From: Planctomycetota bacterium
GTDB lineage: Bacteria > Planctomycetota > Phycisphaerae > Sedimentisphaerales > Anaerobacaceae
Length of the DNA: 41,876 bases
Assembly (NCBI GenBank): GCA_019456145.1
Contig: VRUL01000041.1
Coordinates: forward strand, 1-41,876
Direction: 5' to 3'
Part shown: one piece after another, positions 33,014-40,861 of the stretch
Numbering within the stretch: the stretch's first letter is position 1
How the letters are laid out: every line of letters begins with the position of its first letter
Made by a program: the position numbers and the translations under genes
Notes under the pieces: generated by a model
Seen by the model: only the letters and a program-made list of their open reading frames with translations
Database searches by the model: none
Told to the model about the DNA's origin: nothing

Positions 33014-33259
33014 TTACAAACCCAGTTCAGACTCCAATTGTTCTAAAGGAATAAATTTGCCTTTTTTTAGGGCTTTTTTCGCCTCTTGTATGTCGATTTT
33101 TTCCTCAAGCGCTTCTATTGCCTCAAAATCCTCAAAACTCACCATCACAAAGGCAGGTTCTCCGTTTCTTTCTACACATATTCGCTCGCCATGATGACAG
33201 ACCCTGTCCGCCAATTTCCGCAACTGTGGCCGCGCTTCTGTAATTGTAATCTTAATCAT
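33014..33259 (-). CDS. Phd/YefM-family antitoxin
   Basis: The 81-residue protein starts at the ATG at 33259; an upstream in-frame start at 33280 would be less consistent with the GGCGGA ribosome site. MIKITITEARPQLRKLADRV is the DNA-binding N-terminal fold, then ICVERNGEPAFVMVSFEDFE. The C-terminal part (EAKKALKKGKFIPLEQLESE) is the flexible toxin-binding helix. It probably neutralises the RelE-like toxin and represses the shared promoter. Confidence 0.88.
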   Translation of the reverse strand: MIKITITEARPQLRKLADRVCHHGERICVERNGEPAFVMVSFEDFEAIEALEEKIDIQEAKKALKKGKFIPLEQLESELGL

Positions 33260-33272
33260 CGTTCGTCCGCCT

Positions 33273-33334
33273 GTATACAATTTACATTATTAACATTCCA
33301 TACATAATATACGTTGATTTCGGCCGTTTGTCAA
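33273..33334 (-). promoter_or_regulatory. Toxin-antitoxin promoter with possible operator
   Basis: TTGACA (33334-33329), 17 nt and TATATT (33311-33306) is a near-perfect sigma70 promoter. Between it and the antitoxin start, 33273-33303 is an imperfect palindrome (GTATACAAT...ATTCCATAC), a plausible autoregulatory operator. Confidence 0.6.
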
Positions 33335-33733
33335 GAAATCTTTCAGATAGTTACAAAATCTTTTTGAGCAAGTCCAATACCAGCCCAAATACGCCGTTGT
33401 ATCCTTCAAAACCACCCTTTGTGACAAATCTCGGCCACATCATTTTACGACTGCCCCCGGGAAGTCATGCCTGTAGTCCCTGATTAGGCAATGCGGGCAA
33501 AAGAAAATACCCCATCTTCTGTCAGCCGGATGGGAACGGTGATATGCCACGGATGAAGTTTAATCTATCCTAAATAAAGCGTTATCAGTTATAAATAAGC
33601 CAATAGCGTGCGATAAATCGCACTAATTATGACTATAAGAGTAGTTTCTTGACTTCTGCGGTCTGTTGTTATAAAATGTATGGCAGATAGGTTGGGGGGA
33701 TTTGGGAAATAGATTGAAGTCGATGGTGCTGTT
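33335..33733. other. Intergenic region with a possible gene relic
   Basis: On the minus strand, 33464-33351 is open and reads LPGGSRKMMWPRFVTKGG, then FEGYNGVFGLVLDLLKKIL, ending in TAA; it looks protein-like but is cut by a TGA upstream. Another frame upstream reads ITVPIRLTEDGVFSFARIA. They may be the remains of one gene or a dispersed repeat. I do not recognise them. Confidence 0.3.
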
Positions 33734-33946
33734 ATGAACAGAGTATATACGGCTGTGACCAAGCAGGATAATGGCTGGTGGATTGGATGGATTGAAGAAG
33801 TGCCCGGAGTAAACTGCCAGGAACGGACCCATGAGCAGTTACTCGAAACTCTTAAGGCGACACTGAAAGAGGCCCTGGAGTTTAATCGCCGGGATGCTAT
33901 ATCCTCTGTGGGGGCCGATTTTCGTGAAGAGCAAATAGCGATATGA
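33734..33946 (+). CDS. hicB: HicB-family antitoxin
   Basis: The 70-residue protein begins YTAVTKQDNGWWIGWIEEVP, then GVNCQERTHEQLLETLKATL, the HicB partial RNase H-like fold that binds HicA. No separate DNA-binding domain is visible at this length. It is encoded before the toxin, and its stop overlaps the toxin start. The start is the ATG at 33734. Confidence 0.87.
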   Translation: MNRVYTAVTKQDNGWWIGWIEEVPGVNCQERTHEQLLETLKATLKEALEFNRRDAISSVGADFREEQIAI

Positions 33947-34131
33947 AAAGGAGGCAGCTACTCCGGCATCTTCGCTCTCAAGGCTGTGAATTTGTCAGAG
34001 AAGGGGCAAAACATTCCTGGTGGTATAATCCATCCTTAAACAAGAGATCGGCCGTTCCCAGGCACAACGAAATTGTGGATATTCTCGCAATCAAAATTTG
34101 TAAAGACCTCGGAGTCCCGCCTGTAAAATAG
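33943..34131 (+). CDS. hicA: HicA-family mRNA interferase toxin
   Basis: The 62-residue protein is MKRRQLLRHLRSQGCEFVRE, then GAKHSWWYNP, and ends AVPRHNEIVDILAIKICKDL. The dsRBD-like fold and the single catalytic His in GAKHSW match HicA mRNA interferases. The ATG overlaps the hicB stop (ATGA), so translation is coupled. This is the second toxin-antitoxin module within 1.4 kb. Confidence 0.9.
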   Translation: MKRRQLLRHLRSQGCEFVREGAKHSWWYNPSLNKRSAVPRHNEIVDILAIKICKDLGVPPVK

Positions 34132-34245
34132 AACCTTCCTTCCATTTCCTCGAAAAATAAACGACAAAAAACCAAAATCACAGGATTGGACTCGCCCCAA
34201 CATTATTTCTAATTATTCGCGGAAGCGTGCAGCAATCTATATTTA

Positions 34246-34266
34246 GCCTGCGGTTTTACCGCAGGT
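34246..34266. repeat. Short perfect palindrome upstream of the PEP-CTERM gene
   Basis: CCTGCGGT-TTT-ACCGCAGG is an 8-bp stem with a 3-nt loop. It resembles the GCGG...CCGC palindrome near 20690 in type. It lies in the 34132-34405 gap, which otherwise holds only a TTGTTT...TTATTAT promoter-like stretch near 34310-34340. Confidence 0.55.
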
Positions 34267-34405
34267 CTATTGAACCGGGCGGAAAACTCGAAAAACAGGC
34301 GTATTTTCCTTGTTTTAACGGTCTTTATCTGTTATTATGGGACAGAAGTTGAGATGTCTGCGTTAGTTGTCTGGCCTTAATAACAATTTTTTAGGAGGTA
34401 GAGTG

Positions 34406-35182
34406 ATGAGAAGTAAAGCAATTCTTGTGGTGGTGCTGGTGTTGGGAGTGTTTAATATCGGTTTGCAGCAAGCCGAGGCAGGTACTGTTTATTTAGATAG
34501 GAACGACGGCCAGATACATAATATTGACTATGATTATGAGCGGGAATATGACACATACGTTATGCGTGTTGATTATCAGTCGCCGGGGATGTATACTACA
34601 GTTAATTTTCTTAGCGGAGCACGTCTGGGAGGTTTGGTAGGGTATGAAAATAGTATCATAAATGTTTCTGGGGGCTGGATCAACGGCTTAACTGCGGAAG
34701 GCAGTAGCCGATTGTTTATGTCTGGAGGGAGTGTGGGGTACTCAACAAACGTTTGGGGTAACAGCGAGGCCACTATTATAGGAGGGGGCACGCCAAGGCT
34801 GTTTGTTTCTGAAAATGGTTCCGCAAATGTCTCTGGTGGAAGCTACGGTCAGTTAGCGTCCCTTATGACCGGACAAATATATATGTCTAATGGTTCTATT
34901 GGTAACATTGTTGCTGGCCAAAGTGCCGCAATAACTTTGGTTGGTTCAGACTTTGCTATTGATGGCCAACCGGTCGACTTCGGAAGCATCACAAGTATAC
35001 ATGGCAATGATTATGTTTACGAAACGGTTAGAGTTCTGACAGGAACATTTTTAGGTGGAAATACAATAGATTTTGATTTCCGTATCGGCAATGGTGCCTC
35101 AATCGTCCTTGTCCCCGAACCAACTACGCTCTTACTGCTCTCCCTCGGTGCGGTGATGTTAAGAAGGAAACATGGAGCATAA
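34406..35182 (+). CDS. PEP-CTERM exported protein with Gly/Ser repeats
   Basis: The 258-residue protein starts at the ATG at 34406, six bases after AGGAGGT. The signal peptide is AILVVVLVLGVFNIGLQQAE, cleaved near AEAG. The mature region holds imperfect repeats of about 20 residues with the pattern xVSGGxIxxL / LFMSGGSVG / NVSGGSYGQL / YMSNGSIGNI, suggesting a beta-helix. The C-terminus VPEPTTLLLLSLGAVMLRRK is a textbook PEP-CTERM sorting signal: PEP motif, hydrophobic helix, Arg cluster. Such proteins are processed by exosortase and displayed or exported with exopolysaccharide; no exosortase gene lies in this window. Confidence 0.93.
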   Translation: MRSKAILVVVLVLGVFNIGLQQAEAGTVYLDRNDGQIHNIDYDYEREYDTYVMRVDYQSPGMYTTVNFLSGARLGGLVGYENSIINVSGGWINGLTAEGSSRLFMSGGSVGYSTNVWGNSEATIIGGGTPRLFVSENGSANVSGGSYGQLASLMTGQIYMSNGSIGNIVAGQSAAITLVGSDFAIDGQPVDFGSITSIHGNDYVYETVRVLTGTFLGGNTIDFDFRIGNGASIVLVPEPTTLLLLSLGAVMLRRKHGA

Positions 35183-35322
35183 ATTTCGTATTGCGTGGAA
35201 ACTAAAAGCGAAAAACTCAGATTGAAAAGCCAAAGTGTAAAAGTCAAAAGTTGATTTGACGGGAATTGGGGGGGTATATTTAGCCACAGATAGGCACAGA
35301 GAACACTGAGAAAGTAAGCATG

Positions 35323-36015
35323 TTATTCTATACCTTGTGATTTGAGGTGTTTGATAAACTCCAAAGTATTCTCATATATCACTTTTAACTTTTTTTCATA
35401 TTCTTCTTCAACCTTAGCAGTGTTTTGCATTCGAATAATATATTTTTCCAGACTACGAATATTACGAGCAAATAATTTTTCTTTCTTTATTTTTTCTGAT
35501 TTGATCGGCACTTCATATTCTGAATAATTTATCTTGTTTATGACATAACCCGGCTCGGAAAGTTTTTTGCCAGCTTCAGGAGTTAAAACCAAGCCAATCC
35601 ATTTTTGCTTCTCTGCATAGCTATAGGCTTCAATTAATGCTGGACCAATATAAGTATGCCTATCTTTATTCGCATAAAATTCACCTACAGCCAGAGCGCC
35701 TCTCAACGAATATCCTTTGAACATCATTTTTTGAAAATATTCCCATAAAACAATATCTATGGAGGAGTATGAAGCGTAAGTGTCATCTTCAGTGAAAAAT
35801 AAGAAACTATCTGAAAACCACGCATAATTAACGTTTTTGTTTAGAGCTTCCGATACTCTTTCACTTCTCTTTTTGATTTCCTCTAAGATTTCATCGTAGA
35901 TACCTCTCGCAAAACAGTCTATATGTCCTTTATATTTGCTTATTAGTTTTTTAAACCCGAGTATGTCGAAATAAGCGATCCAACAATTGCCATATACTGT
36001 TTGTTTTTTCCCCAT
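35323..36015 (-). CDS. Hypothetical protein with class III cyclase-like motifs
   Basis: The 230-residue protein starts at the ATG at 36015. An upstream in-frame start at 36051 would translate a CCACAGGACACAAAG repeat phrase. WIAYFDILGFKKLI places Asp17 after the first strand, and YAWFSDSFLFFTEDD places Asp69 in a second beta-hairpin, the arrangement of the two metal-binding Asp of nucleotidyl cyclase and GGDEF-type folds. RGALAVGEFY and YIGPALIEAYSYAEKQKWIG complete the conserved core of this FDILGF family. A Lys/Glu-rich coil follows. Activity is untested as far as I know; a signalling or defence role is speculative. No partner effector is adjacent. Confidence 0.65.
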   Translation of the reverse strand: MGKKQTVYGNCWIAYFDILGFKKLISKYKGHIDCFARGIYDEILEEIKKRSERVSEALNKNVNYAWFSDSFLFFTEDDTYASYSSIDIVLWEYFQKMMFKGYSLRGALAVGEFYANKDRHTYIGPALIEAYSYAEKQKWIGLVLTPEAGKKLSEPGYVINKINYSEYEVPIKSEKIKKEKLFARNIRSLEKYIIRMQNTAKVEEEYEKKLKVIYENTLEFIKHLKSQGIE

Positions 36016-36051
36016 TTTTCTTTGTGTCCTGTGGCTAACCAAATGATTCAA

Positions 36052-36227
36052 TCTTATCTTTGCAGATTATACGGGTTTGTGGATAAAACCGCAAAGATTT
36101 ATTTTAGCAAACATCCAGCGTAAAGCTGAGGACTAAATTTTTTGGATTCCTCTCCGCCCTCTGCCTTCTGTCTTCCGCTGCCTTTAATCCGTAATAATCT
36201 GCGCAATCCGTAGTTAAAAATCTGTGA
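36052..36227. repeat. Intergenic tract of degenerate phrases
   Basis: This stretch contains a CCTCTGCCTTCTGTCTTCCG-type pyrimidine tract (about 36150-36180) and ATCTGCGCAATCCGTAG / ATCTGTGAAATCTGTGGC phrases (36198-36238). The second phrase type reappears at 35283 (AGCCACAGATAGGCACAGAG), 36030 and 36470. No coding frame is convincing. Confidence 0.45.
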
Positions 36228-36269
36228 AATCTGTGGCTAAAAAATCACTATTTTTTCTTTTTTTTCTTG

Positions 36270-36298
36270 TTGACTATTGTTTGGAAATCTGTTAAAAT
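36270..36298 (+). promoter_or_regulatory. Promoter of composite element A
   Basis: TTGACT (36270-36275), 17 nt (ATTGTTTGGAAATCTGT) and TAAAAT (36293-36298). The element B promoter is TTGTCT-N17-TAATAT with a similar spacer. The expected +1 is 36305, the A of the conserved AUG. Confidence 0.7.
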
Positions 36299-36304
36299 AC
36301 TTTC

Positions 36305-36440
36305 ATGTTTGCCAGAAGACAAACGTAAACCGCCAGCAGCTTGCCCTTACCTAATTGGGGGGGCGCCGGATTTAGCGGAGAACCGCACGTTTTAGTATCA
36401 GCAGATACAAGCCCATAAACCTTTATTTGGCAAGCAAGGC
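36305..36440 (+). ncRNA. Candidate structured RNA, copy A
   Basis: From the predicted +1 the RNA starts AUGUUUGCCAG. GUUUG (36307-36311) pairs with CAAAC (36320-36324), then comes the conserved GUAAACCGC. GCCCUU/GGGGGC-type pairing follows. Next are GCGG-AGAA-CCGC (36375-36386) and GUAUC-AGCA-GAUAC (36395-36408). The last hairpin is 90 nt after the AUG; in copy B a hairpin with the same loop but different stem bases is 89 nt after it. A tiny frame, MFARRQT, starts at the AUG. The 3' end is not defined here. It could be a free RNA or a 5' leader; it matches no family I recognise. Confidence 0.5.
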
Positions 36441-36518
36441 AAATTAGGCAAAGTTGTGAAAATTTCAATCTGTAATCTGTGGTCAATAAATAATGCCGGC
36501 CGGCCCGGCCTCAACCGG

Positions 36519-36836
36519 CTATATACTAAATACGAGATACTAAATACTAATTATATGCAAAACGAACCCAATTTCCGAAAAAGTCAAATGAATATAAATA
36601 AAGTATTAATAAAGGTTTATGGAAAAAATGACACCTGGTCAAGTGGGAAAAACGAACCCAAAACGAACCCAATTAAAGCCAATCTCCAAAAAACCCAAAT
36701 GTCCGTAACTACTTTCCTTACAAAGTATTATGAAAATATACTCAATTTGACGCTTTTTGAAAACAAAGCCAATACAAACCCAATTTATCGCGGCGTAGCC
36801 TCTGGCGAAACCGGATCAAAGGCAAAAAAATGCTGC
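36519..36836 (+). repeat. MQNxxNFRK-type dispersed repeat, copy A
   Basis: It starts with TACTAAATACGAGATACTAA-type linker, then an ATG at 36555 from which the frame reads MQNEPNFRKSQMNINKVL, then TWSSGKNEPKTNPIKANLQK. It contains repeated AACGAACCCAA units and ends near GGCAAAAAAATGCTGC. Copy B reads MQNKANFRKVKLNVNKVL and TWSIGKNEPKTNPNEPKF. By eye the first 120 bases are about 75% identical. It is not clear that the frame is translated; no ribosome site precedes the ATG. Confidence 0.75.
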
Positions 36837-36926
36837 TCTCCACCTTTTTGCTGTGGGATGTCATAAATATGGAGAAAATTACGTTGTTTAAGAGTTTATC
36901 TGGGAAATGTCGGTCAAAGATTATGT

Positions 36927-36955
36927 TTGCAATGTACCCTGTAATATGGTAAAAT
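36927..36955 (+). promoter_or_regulatory. Candidate promoter of the subtilase pseudogene
   Basis: TTGCAA (36927-36932), 17 nt and TAAAAT (36950-36955) lie about 60 bp upstream of the likely GTG start. Confidence 0.45.
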
Positions 36956-37013
36956 AATGGTTAATCTGTCTAAAAACAGTCATAACAATTCAGTTGTACT
37001 TAAGGGGTGGGTG

Positions 37014-38482
37014 GTGAAGAAAAACCTTCCAATGCTGTTAGCAGCTTTTTTGCTCTTGTGCTTTTCCGAAACCGGCTTTGCCAGTCTTGCCGTTAACTCA
37101 GCCGGATCGGCAGGTACAAAGAGGGCAGAGTGGGTCCCCAATGAAATCATCGTAAAATTCAAGGAAGAGCTTTCTCAAGAACATATCAGCCAGGTAAATC
37201 GACGGCACGGAACTGCTGTATTATACACCAGCCCCTTTCGCCGGATTTAAGAAAATAAAGGTCCCCGCCGGTAAAACACCCAAACAGCTAATTGAACTAT
37301 ATAATCGCGAACCTGACATAGAATACGCCGAATTAAACTATTACGCCTACGCCCATTTTGTACCTAACGACCCAATCTATTCCTTTCAGTGGCACTTCAA
37401 TGACCCGGTCGCTGGAATAAATATCGAGTCCGCATGGGACATTACCACCGGCGACCCAAACGTTATCGTAGCAGTTGTAGATACCGGAGTCGCCTATGAA
37501 GACAACGGCGGACGTTTTGGGCTGGCCCCCGATTTAGCCAATACTAACTTTGTCGCCGGCTTTAACTTTGTCAAAGGCAATGAGCACGCCAATGATGACG
37601 ACGGCCACGGCACTCACGTTACCGGAACAATTGCCCAGAGTACAAATAATGGTCTCGGAGTTGCGGGGATTGCCTTTAATTGCTCCATTATGCCGGTAAA
37701 AGTGTTAGCCAGCCGGGGCCAGGTCGCCTCCGGCAGCTACGCAGATATTGCCGATGGCATTTATTTTGCCGCTAACAACGGCGCACACGTTATTAATATG
37801 AGTCTTGGCGGTCCCAGCAGTTCAACTACTTTACAAGACGCGGTTGCCTACGCATATAACCAGGGTGTCACCATTGTCTGTTCCGCAGGAAACGGCGGAG
37901 TCGGTGCCCCTGCAAGTTTCCCGGCCGCCTATAATGCATACTGCATCGCAGTGGCAGCCACCAGATATGACAAGGGCCAGGGCAGGCTACTCCACTACAG
38001 GCAGCTATGTGGACGTCGCTGCGCCCGGAGGTGACAGCGTCGACCAAAACGGAGACGGTTTTGTTGACGGTGTCTTGCAGCAGACCTTCGGCAAAAATCC
38101 CAAAGACTGGGGCTACTGGTTTTATCAGGGCACTTCCATGTCCGCCCCCCACGTAAGCGGGGTTGCAGCTTTATTAATATCTACCGGAGTAACCGATCCG
38201 GATGATGTAAGAGAGGCACTGGAAGCTACTGCCCAGGACCTTGGGACGCCCGGCTGGGATGCAGAGTACGGCTGGGGATTCATTGATGCCTATGCAGCTT
38301 TGAACTATTTTAATATCCCGTGCGATTTTAATTTCGACGGTGTGGTTAATTTCAAAGATTTGAGAATCCTCGTAAGCTTCTGGCTGGCAAATGAGCTTTC
38401 AGTTGATATCGCTCCTGACGGTGGTGATGGCATTATTAACTTCCTGGATTTTGCGAAATGTTCTGAAAGTTGGAACCAATAA
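37014..38482 (+). pseudogene. Secreted S8 (subtilisin-like) peptidase with dockerin-like tail, two frameshifts
   Basis: The likely start is the GTG at 37014 after AAGGGGTGG; an upstream ATG lies at 36957. A signal peptide and an inhibitor-like propeptide (WVPNEIIVKFKEELSQEHIS) are followed by the catalytic domain: Asp in IVAVVDTGVAYED, His in DDDGHGTHVTGTIAQ, Ser in YQGTSMSAPHVSGVAALL. The C-terminus CDFNFDGVVNFKDLRILVSF, then DGGDGIINFLDFAKCSESW, is a dockerin-like pair of Ca-binding loops. The frame shifts at about 37239 (dropping one C gives FAGFKKIKV) and at 37974-37976 (dropping one G gives DKARAGYSTTGS). All triad residues survive across frames, so the gene is either recently inactivated or carries two sequencing errors. 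Confidence 0.85.
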
Positions 38483-38669
38483 GGATAATTGCCACTACAT
38501 CATGGTGGGACACAGATAGATGTCGATAAGATTTATGCTGCTGTAGGCCTCGCTATTCTAATACCTTTTGTGATGATCATCTGTCGTTGCCTATTTTGTT
38601 ATATTGATAAGTTAAGAGTAGGGAATACGAACGGAACTGTTTTTTGAGCTGAATCTGCTCTTTGAGAAC

Positions 38670-40115
38670 TTAATAATCCGGATTGGGTTTGGGCATTTGC
38701 GCGTGAACTTCCTTTCGCCAGATTTGTAGTTTCTTGCGCAGTCTGGCGGCCGTGCCGGGCATCTTGTCGGCGAGGTTGTTCTTCTCGCCGATATCGGCTT
38801 TAAGATTGTAAAGCTCCAGGCGGTTGTCTTCATAGAATTCAATTAGCTTATAGTCTCCTGCCCGCACAACCCCGCCCGGACTGCCGCCTTGATTGCCGTA
38901 ATGGGGATAGTGCCAGAAGATCGCCTCGCGTTTGAGTGTCTTCCTGCCCTTGAGCAGTGGTACCAAACTTACACCGTCGATATGTTGTTTTGGTTTGAGT
39001 GGGAGCCCAGCCATCTCGAGCATAGTCGGATAAAAATCGGTGCTGGTCACCGGCTCACTGCATACGCTTTGGGGTTTGACCACGCCGGGCCACTTGATAA
39101 TCATCGGTTCGCGAATGCCGCCCTCATACAGCCAGCCCTTGCCCGCCCGTAATGGCAGGTTAGATGTGGGCAAGCCTTCAGCAGTGGATAGTCCTCCATT
39201 GTCAGACATAAATATTACAACGGTATTGTCGGCCACACCCAGATCCTCAAGTTTCTTCATAACTCGTCCGACACTTTCATCAACACTCTCAACCATACCT
39301 GCATAAACCGGATGGTCCTGAACCTGGCGTGCTTTGCTGCGGCCCTCCGGCAGAAAACGCGCCTCCTTAGTCGGCTGCTTGGCGGCCTTTGCCTTGTATT
39401 TTTCTATCATGTCCTTTTTTGCCTGCAGCGGGATATGCACTGCATAGTGCGACAGATACAAAAGAAACGGCTTGTCTTTTTTGCCTTCGAGGAACTTCAG
39501 GGCCTCATCGGTAAGGCGATCTGTGAGGTATTCACCGGCACGGCCCTGGATCGGGGGATTCCCACGCCACTGCGGCCAGAAGTAGTTTCGCGGCATACCG
39601 CTACGGGTGCCGCCAATGTTAACATCGAAACCCTGGTGCTCGGGCCAGTATGGCTTGTCGCCAAGGTGCCACTTGCCTATAAAACAGGTGGTATAGCCGG
39701 CCTCCTTCAATGCCTCGGCAATTGTGACCTCTTCGAGAGGCATTTGGTGGATGTATTCAGGGGGTATGAGCTTGCCGCGGCGTCTGCCGACGAGGTAGTC
39801 TGTATGGTTCAGCCGAGCGGGATATTTGCCAGTCATAATACTGGCTCGCGTCGGTGAGCAGACCGGACAAGCCGCGTACGCGTCGGTAAAACGCATGCCG
39901 TCGGCGGCAAGCTTGTCGATATTCGGTGTTTCGTAGAAGGTGCTGCCATAACAGCCGAGGTCCTTGAAGCCCATGTCGTCGATGAGAATGAAAACGAAAT
40001 TAGGTTTTCTTCGGAGCCTATTGCCAAAAACCGGCAGTTTGGGCATAGCCAGTGCCGCTGCCCCCAGACCCATCATTTTAACAAAATCCCGTCGGTTCAA
40101 AAATGTATCAGCCAC
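38670..40115 (-). CDS. Tat-exported sulfatase (formylglycine-dependent)
   Basis: The 481-residue protein starts at the GTG at 40115, preceded by AAAGGGGAC. The frame is open 176 codons further upstream, but that part is repeat-derived. LNRRDFVKMMGLGAAALAM is a twin-arginine signal. NFVFILIDDMGFKDLGCYGS gives the metal-binding Asp pair near 46-47. CSPTRASIMTGKYP carries Cys86 of the CxPxR formylglycine motif, and GKWHLGDKPYWPEHQGFDV and VVIFMSDNGGLSTAEG complete the type I sulfatase core. It probably desulfates polysaccharides or glycosaminoglycan-like substrates in the periplasm. No sulfatase-maturase gene is in the window. Upstream lies composite element B. Confidence 0.94.
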   Translation of the reverse strand: MADTFLNRRDFVKMMGLGAAALAMPKLPVFGNRLRRKPNFVFILIDDMGFKDLGCYGSTFYETPNIDKLAADGMRFTDAYAACPVCSPTRASIMTGKYPARLNHTDYLVGRRRGKLIPPEYIHQMPLEEVTIAEALKEAGYTTCFIGKWHLGDKPYWPEHQGFDVNIGGTRSGMPRNYFWPQWRGNPPIQGRAGEYLTDRLTDEALKFLEGKKDKPFLLYLSHYAVHIPLQAKKDMIEKYKAKAAKQPTKEARFLPEGRSKARQVQDHPVYAGMVESVDESVGRVMKKLEDLGVADNTVVIFMSDNGGLSTAEGLPTSNLPLRAGKGWLYEGGIREPMIIKWPGVVKPQSVCSEPVTSTDFYPTMLEMAGLPLKPKQHIDGVSLVPLLKGRKTLKREAIFWHYPHYGNQGGSPGGVVRAGDYKLIEFYEDNRLELYNLKADIGEKNNLADKMPGTAARLRKKLQIWRKEVHAQMPKPNPDY

Positions 40116-40200
40116 AATTGTCCCCTTTCTAACAATTCTTTTGCAATGTCGTATTTGAGGTAGCCTGCCGCCTTTAGTATAACGCCGGGTCAGGCTTTTG

Positions 40201-40616
40201 GCAGCATTTTTTTGCCTCTGAAATTGGCTGAAATTGGGTTTGTTTGGCTTTGTTTTGTCGGAACCCGAAAGCACGGTTTTTTTCATAATCCTTTGCGGTA
40301 AAGAGGTTTGCATTGGTTTTTGTCGTTTCGAAAATTGGGTTTGTTTTTTCGGGGCCCGAATGGGCGGTTTATTTTCATAACCAACTGTTAAAATAGAAGT
40401 TACGTTCATTTTGGCCTTTTTGAATTTGGGTTCGTTTGGGTTCGTTTTGGGTTCGTTTTTCCCAATTGACCAAGTGTTCATTTGTTCATAATTCCTTGTT
40501 AATACTTTATTTACGTTCAACTTGACTTTTCGAAAATTGGCTTTGTTTTGCATAAAAATACTTCGCTCGTTGCTCGTATTTAGTTCGTAGTTGTTTGTTC
40601 TTAGTTGTTTGTAATT
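40201..40616 (-). repeat. MQNxxNFRK-type dispersed repeat, copy B
   Basis: On the minus strand a degenerate linker (AACAACTACGAACTAAATAC) leads to an ATG at 40553 whose frame reads MQNKANFRKVKLNVNKVL. Further units give PPIRAPKKQTQFSKRQKP, then DKTKPNKPNFSQFQRQKN, and the right end is GGCAAAAAAATGCTGC as in copy A. This copy is about 100 bp longer. Its frame continues into the sulfatase, so an automatic start call would produce a false 657-residue protein with an internal Tat signal. Confidence 0.75.
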
Positions 40617-40663
40617 GATTTTTGACCATTTACGGAACACCATTCAGGAATAATTAAAATTTT

Positions 40664-40826
40664 AAAAAGGTTCCCTGCCCCCTGCTAAGAATTGCAGGGG
40701 CACGCAAAGGCATGCAGGGATTCGGGCCTGCTGGCCCTAAGACCTTGCCACGCTGTGGCTTACGACATGCAAACTGAAATGCCATCTTCGCCTATTAGCG
40801 GTTTACGTTTACCTGCTGGCAAACAT
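40664..40826 (-). ncRNA. Candidate structured RNA, copy B, ending in a terminator-like stem
   Basis: The RNA starts AUGUUUGCCAG at 40826. GUUUG/UAAAC closes the first hairpin, followed by the conserved GUAAACCGC. GCCAC-AGC-GUGGC (40759-40747) and GGGCC-AGCA-GGCCC (40737-40724) lie 67 and 89 nt after the AUG, against 70 and 90 in copy A. GCAUGC-CUUU-GCGUGC and CCCCUGC/GCAGGGG hairpins follow, enclosed by CCCUGC (40719-40714) and GCAGGG (40678-40673), then AACCUUUUU. The last part resembles an intrinsic terminator. A tiny frame, MFASR, starts at the AUG. It lies upstream of the sulfatase on the same strand. Confidence 0.5.
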
Positions 40827-40832
40827 ACAAAT

Positions 40833-40861
40833 ATATTAACAGAATGCCAAACATAAGACAA
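40833..40861 (-). promoter_or_regulatory. Promoter of composite element B
   Basis: TTGTCT (40861-40856), 17 nt and TAATAT (40838-40833). The predicted +1 is 40826, the A of the conserved AUG. Homology with copy A continues upstream through a T-rich stretch to AATCTGCGGCC at 40902-40892. Confidence 0.7.

Larger units (their letters stand above)
36228..36836 (+). repeat. Composite element, copy A
   Basis: About 609 bp share ordered blocks with the inverted copy at 40903-40201. The blocks are AATCTGYGGCYAAAAAA; a T-rich stretch; a promoter TTGnCT-N17-TAAnAT; AUGUUUGCCAG plus AAACGUAAACCGC; two small hairpins at matching offsets; a degenerate TACGAGATACTAAATAC-like linker; the MQNxxNFRK repeat; and a right end GGCAAAAAAATGCTGC. 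It lies upstream of the subtilase pseudogene. Confidence 0.75.

Noticed and set aside
9528..33552. Shared 13-mer GGTGATATGCCAC at 9528 and 33539 as a repeat family
   Set aside because: A 13-base match is expected by chance many times in 42 kb counting both strands; no extended similarity is clear.
36292..36486. Minus-strand 64-codon frame
   Set aside because: It is antisense to the candidate structured RNA, has no ribosome site and starts in repeat phrases.
36519..36866. Element A as a real small protein gene
   Set aside because: No ribosome site; its similarity to copy B extends through linker and ends in a way that fits a DNA repeat better. Kept as a repeat.
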